Source: Gymnorhina tibicen
Lineage: Eukaryota > Chordata > Aves > Passeriformes > Artamidae
DNA length: 64,000 nt
Direction: 5' to 3'
Assembly: GCA_013399875.1 (NCBI GenBank)
Contig: VXAZ01000289.1
Coordinates: 951,744-1,015,743 of the forward strand
Positions 1-41,300 of this stretch are shown one piece after another (positions within the stretch are counted from its first letter, which is position 1; every line of letters begins with the position of its first letter). Made by a program: the position numbers and the translations under genes. Under the pieces are notes generated by a model that searched no databases, was not told the DNA's origin, and saw only the letters and a program-made list of their open reading frames with translations.

Positions 1-2
1 CT

Positions 3-437
3 CCTGCGTCGGGGCTGCCTGCTCTAAAGGAAGGTGTTGCAGGAACTTTCTGCAAACAAGGGGATATATTCTGGAATCAGTTATGTCCCACTGGCAGAAA
101 TGACACACGCACTTCCAAGTGACCACCTGGGCTCTGAAGCACTGTGGATTCTTTTGGAAAAGAGAACTCAGGTTTTATCCAAAGTCATCTGGGTGCTTTT
201 TTTTTAGAGAGCTCTCAAACTCCCTTGGATCTGAATTGATCTGCAGTCTGCAAGAGGCTGAACTTGGCACATTGAGGCAAGGAAATGCTTTGGGGTTTAG
301 GAGAACTTTCTGCAGCTGATAAGACATGGGCTGGTTGATCAAATCACCCAGAGAAGCAACAGCTCTGCGTCAGGGAGGAGCAGACGGGCATTGTTCCTGC
401 ATCGGGCTGCCTGCTGCAAAGGAAGGTGTTGCGGAGC
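3..437. repeat. Local direct repeat (two copies about 395 bp apart)
   Basis: GGCTGCCTGCTCTAAAGGAA at the window's left end recurs as GGCTGCCTGCTGCAAAGGAA near 405-424, each followed by GGTGTTGC. A separate GAACTTTCTGCA occurs near 43-54 and again at 303-314. This suggests an old partial tandem duplication whose left copy is cut by the window edge. Confidence 0.6.
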
Positions 438-1009
438 TCTTGCTACAGGAACCAGCCCAGATACGTGTTGGTACTGTTTTCCTGTGGTTCATGGTCTTCC
501 CAGTGGTTGAGGAGATGAGGATGGTGGGGCTGTGACCCCTGCCTCTGCCCTCTGGGGGCATGGAGGGGCGGGTGCGAGTCTGGTTGATGTGCTGAGCCCA
601 CTGCAGGTCCCTCCTCGGGGGTGTCCCCTGGGCTTCGCTCCCCTCGTGGTGCAGAGCTGCTCCCAGAGCGGTAGCAGCAGTGCCATCTTTCCTCCCGAGG
701 TGACCAGAGGAGAAGGATTTCTCAGTCACTCTGGAGGCTCTCACAGGGCTTCTGCAGGACTTTTCCCCAGTGAGCAGGAGGCTGGGGGACCCCCACCACA
801 ATCCCCATTTCCCTGAGCAGGTGGAGGCCGTGGTCGTGCAGCGAGCTTCCCATGGGTGACACGGGTGACCTGAGAGTGTTCTCCTTTGATGCCCATTCTC
901 GCTAGGACTCAGGTGACCAGCAGCACTCAGGACCTTGGGATGTTGCTCCGGGTGCTGCAGGTGGTTTGCTGCCTTTTGCGGCCTCTTTTAATTCCTTGCC
1001 TCTTTTAAA

Positions 1010-1064
1010 ATAAAGAAATAAAGAAAAGGGGTGTGGGAGGGAAGAAAGTAAAGGGGAAAGGGGA
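1010..1064. repeat. Purine-rich tract
   Basis: Mostly A and G on the plus strand (AAGAAAAGGGG, GGGAGGGAAGAAAG, AAAGGGGAAAGGGG). It ends at the TATA-like motif that precedes the CpG-rich patch. Confidence 0.7.
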
Positions 1065-1068
1065 GAGC

Positions 1069-1370
1069 TATAAAAAGAATAAGCGGCAAATGTAAAGTAT
1101 GGCAAACCTGAGCCTTGAAAGCAAAAGGATTAAAGCCTGCTGCTTTTCTCTGGAGCAGAGCACCGTGGCCGGGCAAGGGGCTGTCCTCCCCCCGGGCCGG
1201 GCTCGGCGCAGCGGTGAAATGCTGCCACCTCCCGATGCGCATCCCTAGCGCGGCCCCGCAGCCGGCTCCTCCCGGCAGCAATCCGGGGGCTTGCTGGGTG
1301 CGTGTGAAACGCCGACACTCACTCAGGCGGGTTTCGGCACGGCCTGGAGTGGGTTGTGGTTAGCCCCGGG
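1069..1370. promoter_or_regulatory. TATA-like motif followed by CpG-rich patch (possible promoter)
   Basis: TATAAAAAG at 1069-1077 is followed from about 1165 by a dense cluster of CpGs (GGCCGGG, GGCTCGGCGCAGCGG, CGATGCGCATCC, AGCGCGGCCCCGCAGCCGG, AACGCCG). It is the most CpG-rich place in the left flank. No recognisable coding exon or clean gene follows on either strand. It could be the promoter of an unseen transcript, a regulatory element, or just a GC-rich patch. Confidence 0.3.
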
Positions 1371-2027
1371 GGCACCCAGCTCGGTGATAAAGCAAAACCG
1401 CACACACCGCCTCCAGGCACAAACAGCACAGAAACGAGACGTCAGCTGCATCCTAATTTGTGGTGGTTCATCAAATGTTATCTGATCGTGGGTGTTAGTG
1501 AAACAGCAGAGGAAGAAGCAGCCTTTCCACAGCAAACAACCAAAAGGAAAATATTTCACTTTAAATTGTATTTCTTTCATTATAATTACCATTTAACTGT
1601 TATTCTTGCACTGAAATGAGAGAAATGAGAGGAGAAATGTGGTGATTAATAGCTCTTACTGGTCAGCATAAAGTGGCACAAATCTTTCTTCTAAAGACAT
1701 ATGACCTGCAAAGGGAGAACAGAAAGTTCAGAATTCCAAAGGGTGGCCATCCTGCACAGGCAGATAAAAGCCTGCTGGTGGATCCACCTGTCCAAAACAG
1801 AAAGGCTAAAACACAACCATGGACATTATGGCAGGAATGGGGACCACTTCTGAAGACAGTGTTCCTTCAGTGGGGTTCTGCATTGCAGCGTGTGGGGCAC
1901 AGAGTCAGAGGATGCTTCATCTGCTGGGGCACTTGGGAACAGCCAAGGATACAATTTTGCATCCAGAAGGGACTCTTTGCAAGCGAAGGGAATGATGTAG
2001 ATTCAGTGACAATGGTAATGTGGACTT

Positions 2028-2306
2028 AGGACAAAGGTTAATGGCTTTAAAGTGAAAGAGGGTAGGTATAGACTGGATATTAGGAAGAAATTCTCCACTG
2101 TGGGGGTGGTGAGACACTGAAACAGGTTGCCCCAGAGGAGCTGTGGATGCCCCATCCCTGGCAGTGTTCAAGGTCAGGTTGGATGGGACCTTGAGCATCC
2201 TTGAGGTCTAGTGGAAGGTATCCCTGCCCATGACAGGGGGATTGGAACTAGATGAACTTTAAAGTTCCTTCCAACCCTAACCACTCTTTTTCTGTTATTC
2301 TGTGAA
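2028..2306 (+). mobile_element. CR1 LINE 3' end fragment
   Basis: It shows the typical CR1 3' terminal segment: GATATTAGGAAGAAATTCT, then GGTGGTGAGACACTG, CTGTGGATGCCCCATCCCTG and the ending TTATTCTGTGAA. Only the last about 280 bp are present, as is usual for 5'-truncated copies. It lies in the flank downstream of WASF1. Confidence 0.85.
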
Positions 2307-5300
2307 GGAACAGCATTGCCCCACATTTGGGCTGGGGGAGCCATCATGGCTGGTACTGACCAAAGGGACAGGGTGCTTTTCTGGAGGCTGCCAAGGGGAT
2401 GCTGCTGGTGCCAACCCTTCATCCCAGAGCCTGGGTTTGATCCTGCACCATGTCACGATGAGTCCATGTCACATGGACTGCAAGTGCCATCCAATCTTGA
2501 TGGATTCAGCAGGTGCTACTCACCCCTGCTTGCTCCTCTGCACTGACACCCCAGGGACACAGGCAGGCATGCCTGACACAGAGGGCTGTCTTTTGGGCTG
2601 GCAATTACAGCGCTTTCCCTATCTCTCCCTTTCATCTATTAGATAAAGTGCTGGCAGCTGGAAGATCCCAGCTGACACGTGTGCCGAAGCAGCTGCAGAG
2701 AAATGCACCCAGACACTATGGAGCACCCGGCCATGCTTCTGAGCCTGTGAGGGTGATATTTTTTGATGCAAACCCCAGCACCCGCTTTTTACTTAAGAGG
2801 GCGTAGCTATGTATTTTAAGAACAAATGCAGTATGCAATCAGCACGCTGCCCTGGGCACAATGGGAGTGAACACGCTTCCCAGTCAGGGAGGCAGCCAGA
2901 GGAAGTGGGAGCAGGGTCTCACTCCCCATCCCTCCATCGCAGAGAGAACATGGTCTGAAATTTTGCTCCAGCAATGCTAAGAATAATATATGAGATCAAA
3001 AGGCTAGTTTCATCCCTGGGGATTGCAAGTCTGGTGAAGGTTTGCTGTAGGAAGTAAGAGAAAAGCTGTTTTGGAAAGGCAGGAGTGTCTGAGAAGCAGT
3101 GGTGATGCTCTGCTCTATTTTTGGATAGCTTTCTGTCAAAAGCAGCCTGTAGTTTGCTAACCAGCTTCTGATGCCTGAAAGCATAGTGCTAGTTAGAACT
3201 GAAGGTTTGCAAGGGCCTGGCTCTTGCACTGAATCGGAAGAAATGTTTTTAGGTGCCTCTTGAGAACGAATGAATTGATACATCCTCCTAACCCCACCTG
3301 ATGAGCGGGGTGAAAGACAAAGGGCACAGACCACCTTCAGGCCTGCTGTGGCCCCGGTAAAACCAGCCACAAGCACAGGTTAGGGTGGCAGTCTTGGGAA
3401 CGTGGACCGGCTGCTGAAGAGCAGCACGGAAGTGGCTGCAGCCAGGGACAGATGCAAGCGCAGCTCTCTGCTGGCTCCTTCCCGCCGCTGTCCTGGTCTG
3501 TGCAGAGCTCTGCTTCCTTTCATGTAATCAACAAATTAGGTTCTGTAATTTGCCTTACAAACAAGACTCTCATATACTCACTGCCTTTTTTTTTTTTAGA
3601 GGTTTAGCAAGCAAACAGTGGGAGACCAAAGAATTAAAGCCATAAAGTAATCTGCATATAATCAGTAATTACCATGAATCAAACCCTCCTTCAGTTCAGC
3701 TGGTTATTATTTCCCTGATAATGTAATTCCCTGCACTGACAAAACTACGAAATACTCATTTTCACCAGAATAACAAATAATTTCCTGCTGTGCCTATAAT
3801 ACTGTATCATGCAGTTTAGTGACCACATAAATCCAGCTAATGAAATTTATGGAGAATATGAGGACTACTTAAAACAGACTAAAAACCTGAAAAAGTCATT
3901 GCTCCCATGTGTGTTGGGAGGGGATGATATTTTGCCAGCAGACCTCTTCTCAACACTTCTTTTGGGTGTCACTGACTGGACAGCACTGGGAGCTGATGAG
4001 GCTGACAGCAGGGTGCTGCAGCAGGAATTTGGGTAGTCTGAATGTGGGGTGATGGTCACGTGGGGCTGCAGCCATGAGAGCCCCTTTGCCTTGCCCTTGT
4101 GAGATCTTCTCAGGCCTTGTGGCAGAGGCCACAGCAGCCACTGCTGGGCCAGAGCTTCAGCCCACATGTTCCCAAAAATGCCTCCTGGTTTCAAGGGATG
4201 TGAAATCAGCATTGTGGGGACACTGTGGGGATAGGGCTGGCTGTACCTGCAATTGCAGGTTCTTCAGGAGAACCTCACATCTTGGGATTTTGCATGCTGC
4301 AGAGATGTGGCAAGTCAGTGGAAAGTTTCAAAACCCAAGGAGGCATCAAAGCCTGGCCTTAAAATTTCTGGGATTTAGGGTGGTAATTTTTCCATGTGAC
4401 CTTAGAGGTCTCCATCAGAGAGATCTATAGAGAGTGAGCTGCAGGAGCTCTCTGGGAAGCCCAGATATATTTGGCTGCTCCTAGAGCTGGGCTCTCTCTG
4501 CTGTGGGAACAGGGACTGAGTTGCTTCTTTCTACCTCTGATCCATCCAAAGATAATCATTGGCACTGAAACTTCCCCTGGCAGGTGCTGGTCCACAGCCA
4601 CTGTGCAGAGAACAAAGTCTACAGAACCAAAGGAGTTATCCTCATGTTTTCTTGCTAACCACAGCTGAATTACTGCCAGGATTCCTACTGACCAGCAAAC
4701 AATGCTGGCCTGTGGGGAACACCTGTCCTGTTCGGGAACATTGCTAACTTCTTTGTGCTTTTAAAACCCAGAAGATGCACCTCTCTGGGGTGCAGTGTGG
4801 GGGTGCAGCCCCCAGCCCAGGCTGCTTGATGGTCTCCTACATCCCTGCACAGGGTTGAGTTGGCTCTGTGTCCTGCTGGTGATGCTTACAATCTGGTTTT
4901 GGCTTTGCCAAAATGCAACTGGGAAAAATCCAGCCTCCAGCATTTGCTTGGTGTGAAAGGGAATTTCTGAACTACACCAGCATGCCAAGACCTGGGCTGT
5001 GAGCTGCTTTCTCACAAGGTTAGAAGTCTCAGGCTGTTTCTGGAGTTATTTCTGGCTGGTACTGAAGTGCAAAATCAAGCTGTGATAATATGTCACTGAG
5101 CGTGGATGCTTGCTCCGCAGGAGGCACTGGGGTGGGTTGGGAAGGAGACCTGCTCTGAGATTTTAAAACTGTGGTGAAGGAAATGCCTTGCAGAGGAGTA
5201 GAAGTGGCTAAAACACAGTGTAAGATCTCATGAAAGGGACATATATTTTTAAGCTTTTCTTGGAGACAGATACTGCCATGAAGCTGTGAGAAAATGTCAC

Positions 5301-8300
5301 AAGTTTTGCAATAAATAACACTGACATTAAAGGCATTAAAACGGGGGAGGTGGAAAATGAAAACGACCTGTCTGTAGGGGGCCCTCAGCCGTCTTGTGTC
5401 TGAAAGTGGTTATCAAACCATTGGATAAAGAAACATAAGAAGGGGAATACTCATCCCCGTTTGGTGAGAGATGCTTGATGACTTCTCTGATCTGTACCCA
5501 GACAGTTCCAGTTGCCAAAAGGAAGGTAGCTGGAGCAATTGCTCAGAGCCTGCAAATGTGGCAAAAATAAGAATTTAGAAGAAATGGGATGGATGCAATT
5601 TTCTTTAGAGGCTGTTACTGATGCTGCTGTCAAGGGTTGCTGGCAGCTGAGGAGCATGAGCAATGACTAATGTGGCAGAACCCGTTCTCCAGGCACAGGA
5701 ACTAGCGGGGGGAAAGATGTCTGCTTGCAGAGGGCAGAGATCAAAGAAAAAGCACAGGCTGTGCAGCATCACATCTTACCAGTCCCATGGCAACAGAATG
5801 GGGTGCGCAACTCCAGCCTTGCCGTATCTGCTCTGTACTCCAGTGCCCATATCCTGAGGTTTGTCCATGTGTCCTCTTCTAGCAGCAGCTGGGATGGGGA
5901 TGAGGTCCCCATCCCCTGCCTGCTCCTCTGCAGCTGCCTGGTGGTGTGCTGCCAGGCATTCATTAAGCCCTCAGAGCTGACAGCCAAGTCACTCGCTCAT
6001 GGGAGCGCTCTCTGCATACATGCTGGCAAAAAGCAAGTCCCCGACTTGCCAGGAACCTGCTTTTTAAGCACTTAAACCCGACCCAGCTCATTAGGGCTGA
6101 ACGAGGGAAGGGAGAGCTGTCCCAAGCAGCTCAAAGGACAGACGGAGGGAACTCACATCTACCAAGGGCTGGTGATGTACTCAAGAAGCAGTCTGGGAAT
6201 CGGGGAGGTCTCTCCCAGCTGCAGCCACGGAGAGCGTGTGAAAAGCCTCCTGTGGGCAGACTACCACCCCCGAGAACTGTTCAAGTGTGAAAAGTAGTCA
6301 GGAGGGAAAGGAGAGAGGAGAATCGGCAGAGGGTCCAAAAAGGGAGATGCCTGTTGCTGCCCCTGGTCTCTGGTTGTGATTCCTCTCCTGGTGTTCAATG
6401 TCCCCACTTGCAAAAGAGAATCGGGCAGAGTAAAACTCATTCTGGCCTGTAGCTGAGGAGACAGAGTGGACACTTGATGGAGCTCGAGTCGAATTTCTGT
6501 CAGACCTTTTGCTGATGCAGCCCTGGGTGGCAGAGCCTGTGCTGAGGCTTTGCCTCCGTGTCTCCTCTTGGAACTGCTGCGGTTTGTGGAAAAGCTGAGT
6601 TTCGGGGCTCTGGCTGCTGCCAGAACCCTGCACTGCTGTGGGTGCGCTGCCGTGAGCTGCACCCGCCTGTCAAGCAGGGGCTTCTGCACCATGCCCTGAA
6701 CCCCCTCCCCGTGGGGATCCAGGGGCTGGGGAGACCGAGATGTGGCAGCCCACGGCACAGGCTGTTCCCATCTGCATCCTCCCAGCAGACAAAGGCTCAC
6801 AGCCTCCAGGTAAATCGCGTGGGGGTGCACTGCAGGGGTGGCAGCTGCATCCAAGCCGAGACGGTCCCGTCATCCTGAAGAGTGTGTTGCAATGCCTCGG
6901 GGACTGCGGGTACCTGTTGGCACACTCGGGTCCCAGGGCACCTTTTGAGGAACATTAGTCTGGGCATCCATCAGACAGGCAACGGTGTGTCAGTGTCCAC
7001 CTAAATGCTGAGGAGTGCACCCCTGTGCAACATGCAAAAAAGAATAATTTTAACAACTAAAGGTCTTTTAATATGCCTCCTGCTTTTTAAAATCCCAATT
7101 TACTGTGATAACATAATCCCTTAATAATATCTAGTATTTAATTGTTACTGTTCATATCACACCAGTAAAAAAAAAACACCCCAGATTTATCTCTTTTTAA
7201 TTTTTGTTCTTTCAGTCCTTGTTCTCTTCCATTTACTGATTTGGTTTTGGTTTGTCCATGATGGCTGCATTGTTATTGTTTTATCTTTTGATAAAACCCC
7301 CAAGTGACCAATTCTGCACCTCCCTAGTCTTCTGCCAAGTAGCTTTTATTTCTTCTTTCTATGCTTTTTATATTGTTCTTCCCCTCTCCCCCCCCCAGTT
7401 CTCAGTAGGAGAGGTAGATAATTTTTAACTGTCCCAGATTACAGTTTGAGAAAAGGGTGAAGATGAACAAAGGTTTCTCTTCACTTATATGGAACATTAC
7501 TGACACATTATTTTTGTGTCATACTTCAAGCCTGGGTTTTAACCAGCTGCTGCAAATGTACAGAGGTAAACAACAGACTCTGTAAACAGTTCAATACAGA
7601 AGACTTGATTTAGTACCTTACAAGACAAAGCAATCAATAATCTATTACACATCTAATCACAGGCATGAAGAGCCCAGCAGCCCTCTGCACAGCGTTCCAC
7701 CGAATGAGAAAGGCGGTTGGAGACCACAGTAAGAGGGACACAAATCACCGAGATTGCAAATGCACGGCTCGGAGTCAATCTACAAATACAAATATTCAAA
7801 TTCAACAATCACCTCTTGCTACTAGTGAATCATGCTATTGCTATCTGGAGACGAGTTGCTATGGCAGAAAGCTGTGGCAGAAGGCCAAGAATCCTGCCTT
7901 TGAAATGTTAACTGAATTTAACTCTTGACTTTTCTCAGACAAGGTTCATTACTTCGTGTGACTGTGTCATATTAAATGAGTGCTTTGTCTGCCCAGGGTA
8001 CCGGCTTGGAAGGGATATTATTAATCAGTAAGACAGCAAAGCAGGTCAGTAACAACCATTTGTCAATAAGGATTTTTTTTATACCTTCAAGTCTGCTGTG
8101 TGATAGCTGCAGTTATGTAAGGGCCATTTTTTTGCTTTAATTTCTTTCTTTTTTCTTCACTTTAGGTAAGTTGTACCCAGTTCAAAGCTCCTGGACGCAC
8201 TCAGAGCACGCCCACAAATGCAGGCATGATGGTGAGATGCTCTAATTTGAACAGTTACAACCTGGGCACAGAAATGCTGCTGCTCCATTTAAGTGACAAT

Positions 8301-9660
8301 GGAGGCTGCTCTCTGTAATATCCACCAGAAAAATCAGGAGTTTATAGAGACTTGAGCAAGCAACAGGTATAAACATCAGTTGAAATGTGATTTTGTGATT
8401 AGCAGAACTACCTACACACAGCATTTAGGGACAAGCTCTTCTTTCAGCTGCCTGGAGTGCAGATCTGGGTCCCTGGTTAAAGGGGAGCTGCAGGTGCATA
8501 CAATGCACTTTGCTTTAAGGTCTCTAATCTTTACAGCTGAGTAAATAGGATCTCTCACAAGTAGTTACTGGGCAAGTTAGTTAGGTTTGGTGAGTTAGGA
8601 TTACCGAGATCCAAGGAAGCACCATCAAATATTCATGCAGCGTGCCTCTGACACCCTTCCTTTACCATCACAACGAGGGGTTAAGAAGGACACGCACGTC
8701 GGAAGCTAACGGAGAATGGCAGAACAAACCACATGGTGTTGCTGTGAAGAAACTATCCAAGAGAACACTGCAGAGATCTGCGGCTGTAGTTACAAAGACG
8801 CAGATTCACAAATTGTGACAATCATTTTTTTTCCACAAAACCAATAGAGGCATTACTGCTGAAGTTGAAAAAGTCTTGAGTATAGTAGGCCATGTGCAAA
8901 ATTACAGTGAAGGCTGAGATGGTGCCAGTGGAGCTGGCAGGGTTGCTGTACACTATTCCTACCCCAGTCTATACCTTGGGAGTTTTGCCCAGTTCCAAGA
9001 AAAGGCTCACAGCCACATGTCTATATGTTATAGACCAGCAAACTGGTCTGTAACACACAGAACATTTAATGTGCCACATTCAGAAATCTCATTCTGACTT
9101 TCAAGACTTATTTTCCTCTATTACACAATTCCATCTTCCAGGAACAAGATCACAGGATAAGAGAGCTCCTGCACTCTCTCTCATGCTTCCCTTCTCAACA
9201 GGCTTTTGACTATGTGCTCAGACCTGAAGGAGTTATTCCAGGGAACAGAAACACAAAAACTGTGCAAAAGATGCACTACACTGCTAGACAACACTTAAAA
9301 AGTCATCTTTCATCAACCATGATTTTAACTGCTGCTTCTCCTCAAGATACACTGATGGTAAAGTGTTTCTTAAAAAAAACCAACCCAACTCTAAGGCCAA
9401 TTAGACGCAAGCTCCCAATTCTGTATTTGTATTTTTTTGTAAACTAAGATCATGATAAGATTTCAGCTGGGTTTTTTTCCCAGTAGATGTGCATATAGAT
9501 ATCATTTAATGATAGTTTCTTGTTAGATCAGGTACAGAATATTTACTGTAACTCTGTGCACCACAGATTAAATATTTGGAATCCAAGGATCTCTCAGATA
9601 TACCAGTGAAAAGAAGGCTTCATTGAAAAAGCAACACCCAGGAACATTTAAAATGAACCA

Positions 9661-9666
9661 TTTATT
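9661..9666 (-). terminator. Candidate WASF1 poly(A) signal AATAAA (distal)
   Basis: On the minus strand AATAAA is followed within about 25-45 nt by a GU/U-rich stretch (around 9614-9640), the usual downstream element. Cleavage would fall near 9640. This is the better of the two candidates. Confidence 0.6.
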
Positions 9667-9753
9667 AAATCAAACTGTTATTTTAACAGTTACATAAGTT
9701 ACACAGCATGTTTAAGTCAAAAGATTTCACAAGGAAAAAAAAAACTTTAAACT

Positions 9754-9759
9754 TTTATT
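9754..9759 (-). terminator. Candidate WASF1 poly(A) signal AATAAA (proximal)
   Basis: A second AATAAA on the minus strand lies about 90 bp before the distal signal. A long T-run follows in the minus-strand sense. It may be used as an alternative site. Confidence 0.35.
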
Positions 9760-10395
9760 ATGCAGGCAAAAATAGTACCACACAATATGTACCTGGGAGG
9801 GAAGAAGGGAAGGGGAATCTCTAAACATTCAAATAAGGCCATAATTATTTAAAAACAACAATAAAACAATAATAACCCCCCCCGAAGATCCATTTGCTTT
9901 TCAGTGTGTTCAGTGCTGCTAACTATATGTACTTTTAGTGTACAGGTCTGATCGAGGCAGTGATATTTTGATAGCTAGGTTTAATGTTCTAAAACACTAT
10001 CAGAAGTGGAATAAGGCTCATTAGTACATACAGCTGCCCTTGGAATGTCAACCTCAGTTGCCTTCATCAACTTAAAATTCACAAAGTGCACAGTTAAGAT
10101 ATGCCAAAAAATTGAAACTGCTACTCTACCAACAGCTGCCCATGCTTAATACTTAGTGGTCTATTGGAACAAAGTATGTTCTTCCAAAAGAGATGTGTAA
10201 GAAAAGCCACTGTAAAACATTTAGTTTTGAAGATGCACTAGGAGCTCTTTGTAAACTGAAAAGTAGAAAAACATGGATTAATTATGTTAAGAAAAGAATA
10301 CAAAAAACACTAGAAATGACCATCAAACTTTCAAAGAACAAGCACCACAATGGACATTAGCATTCGATTTTGCAGTGTACAGCAATGTAATAATT

Positions 10396-38363
<27,968 letters not shown>

Positions 38364-41300
38364 TTATAAGTTTAATTGTAAATACTTTAAATTCAGGTTA
38401 TGTCTGAAGTTAAATTGACTAATCCTAACAAGATAAAAACAGCTCCATAGTACTGATGGAATTCATTGCTCTGTGAGTACCTATTTTCTTCTTGATTATT
38501 TCATTCTCTCTCTTTAAATTTTTACCTGATTCAGATTCCAGTGAAGTGACAAATCATTTTTTACAGTTCTTGTTTTTTTCTAAACCCCCTACCCCCCCAA
38601 AAAAGACAGGAAAATCTTCACAGTACGAAACTATAAGAGAAAGATTGTGTTCTTGATGGACTACTTCCTTATTTGGAGCAAGCAAAGTCCAACAAAAAAT
38701 TCCTTTTATTATGAGGTCAAAGTCAAACTATTGTCTATTACACTCGAAAGGTAGATATGATTCATTCATTATGTCATGTTACCAGCAGGAGTCACCCTTC
38801 TAATCTGGACATCACTTCTAAATCATACCTAGTCAAGGTAAGAAAAGAGAAGGTGTTGCCCTTCCCCCTACACTGCTACTGACAATAAATTCAGCTAACG
38901 ATGCATCTTCCAAATATGAAAGTCTCCACAGTAAACCTGTAGTGCAACATCCTCCAGGACTCAGAAATCCTACCCCTTCACACTTTTCCAAATCCAAATT
39001 ATAAATACAGCAAGAGTCTTTACTAGTTCTACAGACAGCATAAGAATAGTCTCAGGCTGTGAATCCCAGGCTTGTAATTTTCTGCACCCATGACACTGAT
39101 TGGAAGGAGTTTCCCAGAGGGCAAGTTACATCCGTCATCTTATTAGTGCTGCTTATTAAGATCCGTCTACTAAAATTTTTGTTCATGAAAAACTGATTCC
39201 CTAAAATTCTGTACTTTTTCCATCGTTTGTCACTTAGCACTCTGAATGACCAATGCAAAATTGCCACTTGATACACAGAGAATGGATACATTTAGTATTG
39301 GTATAACTTACGTCTCCCTTCCTACTGCAGAAGAGATTACACTGTATCCAGACTGAAAGGCAAACAGGTTTTCCACAATGCAACCCATATGCAGTCCTAT
39401 CAAAAATACCATCCAGGCTGCCTGTTTCATTTGTCCTCTGCTTAAAAGTTTTACCCCAAAATGTTCTCAGGATGCAGCCAGGGCTTTGTGTTGTGCCACA
39501 GAAAGCACTTTCCCTGCAGTATATATTTAGCCACTGTTATCCTCGGTCAAAACTGAGGGGTTTTTTGCACAATAGCATAAGGTAGAGCTGAAATTTTGCT
39601 GACCTAGAATGGCCCAGTGAATTAGAAGAGGCAAAGGTGACTGTAAAGGAGTACTTTCACCTCGCAGACTGCTCAGACTTCTCCTTGCCATGTTTCCTGG
39701 GAGTATATTCTTTCACTGAAGCCAGGGCTCATAGTTGAGGGACCTAGCTGGGATCCTTACGTGGACATGAGAAACACCTCTGTGTTTCCAGGATCTGATT
39801 GCATCTCATTCATTGCATTTTAACATCATGTCTACCACCCCTATTTTCTTGACAGATCAAAAATATTCTATGCTTTTTATTTACTTTTATTTTCTAGAAA
39901 TATCCCAAATCTTTCTAGCCCCTAAGAACTGAAAAGCTAGCCTTTATACACAAAATGAATAAAATAAAAAGTGCAAATCTGAACAGTCTCAGATAGAAGC
40001 AATGAAAAAGAGTTTATAAACCCTTAACTACAGGTTCGTTATCATGGTTCCCCAACAGAAAATAAAGGAACCATTCTGTCACTGTCAAAGAAACACAACA
40101 AATGATATGTCAGCAATGTTCTACAGAAGCAATTAAATATTAATTCCAAAGTTGAGCCCTTTCTTGATTACTGCTTTAATGAGAGTGTTGTATAAACATC
40201 AAGTAGACAAGTTCTTTTAAAGATGGTCCAAACAAGTACGTAAATAAACATTTTCACAGAAAAAATTCACACTTTCAACATTTTCTAATACCTGAACGAT
40301 GCTGTTGTGGCTGTCCTATACAAACACATAGCATAACAAGAAAAGGTAGCAGTAGGAACAGTAAGTATGCTGAAAGGTGTAGTTTTCAAACAAGAATAAA
40401 CTTGGAAGGGAAACAAAGGACGGAAGATATAACTGACACCCTCAAAATCATGTCTCATGTTTGAAAACTATGCAAAACCTGAGCAGAGGATATTTACCAG
40501 ATTCCCACAGAAACAAAACAAGGGAAGCAGTAAAGGAAAATACCACTTAAACATGCTTAAAACAAAGGAAAAGGCATTTCACACGATGTTTAATAAGTTC
40601 TCGAACTAATTGCCACAGGATGCTCTATACAACAAAAGTACCTGCTGGTAATTTGTCCACTATGGACCTCATATTCTTTGCAGTTTGTTGCAACCACTAG
40701 AAGGTCTTGATGATTCCTCCCAAGTTGTAACTAGCGATCTCAACACAGGGAGCAACAGGTGTGCAACAGCAAACGGAACTTTACTGTACCCACACAATTT
40801 CTTCACTCCTATAAAAGATGTTTTTCCTAATGTAGTTCATATCAAGAAAGCTGAAAAAATCTAAATTTGCTATGTTTACTATGTAGCTTTAGAGCTGTGA
40901 AAGAGGAAAAACAAAAAAGGAATTGTTACGATCTATTATATCCTTTATGCAAAACGCAAAAAAAATATACACACCCTCTCCCCCCAGCTCCCAAACCATG
41001 CATTACCCAAGCCACTGGGGCAGAAAAGGAAAAACTCATTCCTAGATCATGAAATCCTGTTACCATGTCACTCCCAAGTAAGCCCTGGAAAGCGTTCATA
41101 ACCCCAGCCAGGCAGAAGAGAGAAGCAGCTTGTCAGTGCATAAGAGGATCCCTCGGCTGAGAGGTTACATGACACCTCCTCAGAGGTTTACAGCTCTCCT
41201 CCTGTCACTCAGGTCTCCCTCCCCTCAGCTCCACCGCTTGCCGGCTCAAAACTCAGGAAGGCAAGGCAATCCTCAAACACAAGTACCTCCTCTTCCCTGC

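Larger units (their letters stand above)
315..9639. other. Non-coding flank downstream of WASF1
   Basis: Besides the CR1 tail, the local repeat and the CpG patch, I see no gene. The stretch 1-6960 is GC-richer and yields several open frames of 60-197 codons on both strands, which is expected by chance at this composition. None resembles a known protein. From about 6960 the sequence becomes AT-rich up to the WASF1 3' end. No tRNA, rRNA or CRISPR pattern was found. Confidence 0.6.
9640..10395 (-). other. WASF1: WASF1 3' UTR
   Basis: About 755 bp of AT-rich, non-coding sequence directly follows the TAA stop and ends at the poly(A) site inferred from the AATAAA at 9661-9666. It contains several A/T-rich runs and a C-run near 9878. 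The true transcript end was not observed. A second AATAAA at 9754-9759 would give a slightly shorter UTR. Confidence 0.65.

Noticed and set aside
370..801. 143-codon minus-strand open frame
   Set aside because: GC-rich sequence with long frames on both strands. No domain, splice or conservation evidence.
6261..6854. 197-codon minus-strand open frame
   Set aside because: The longest non-WASF1 frame, but the translation is low in recognisable structure, no family is suggested, overlapping frames are open on the other strand, and the region is GC-rich enough for chance frames.
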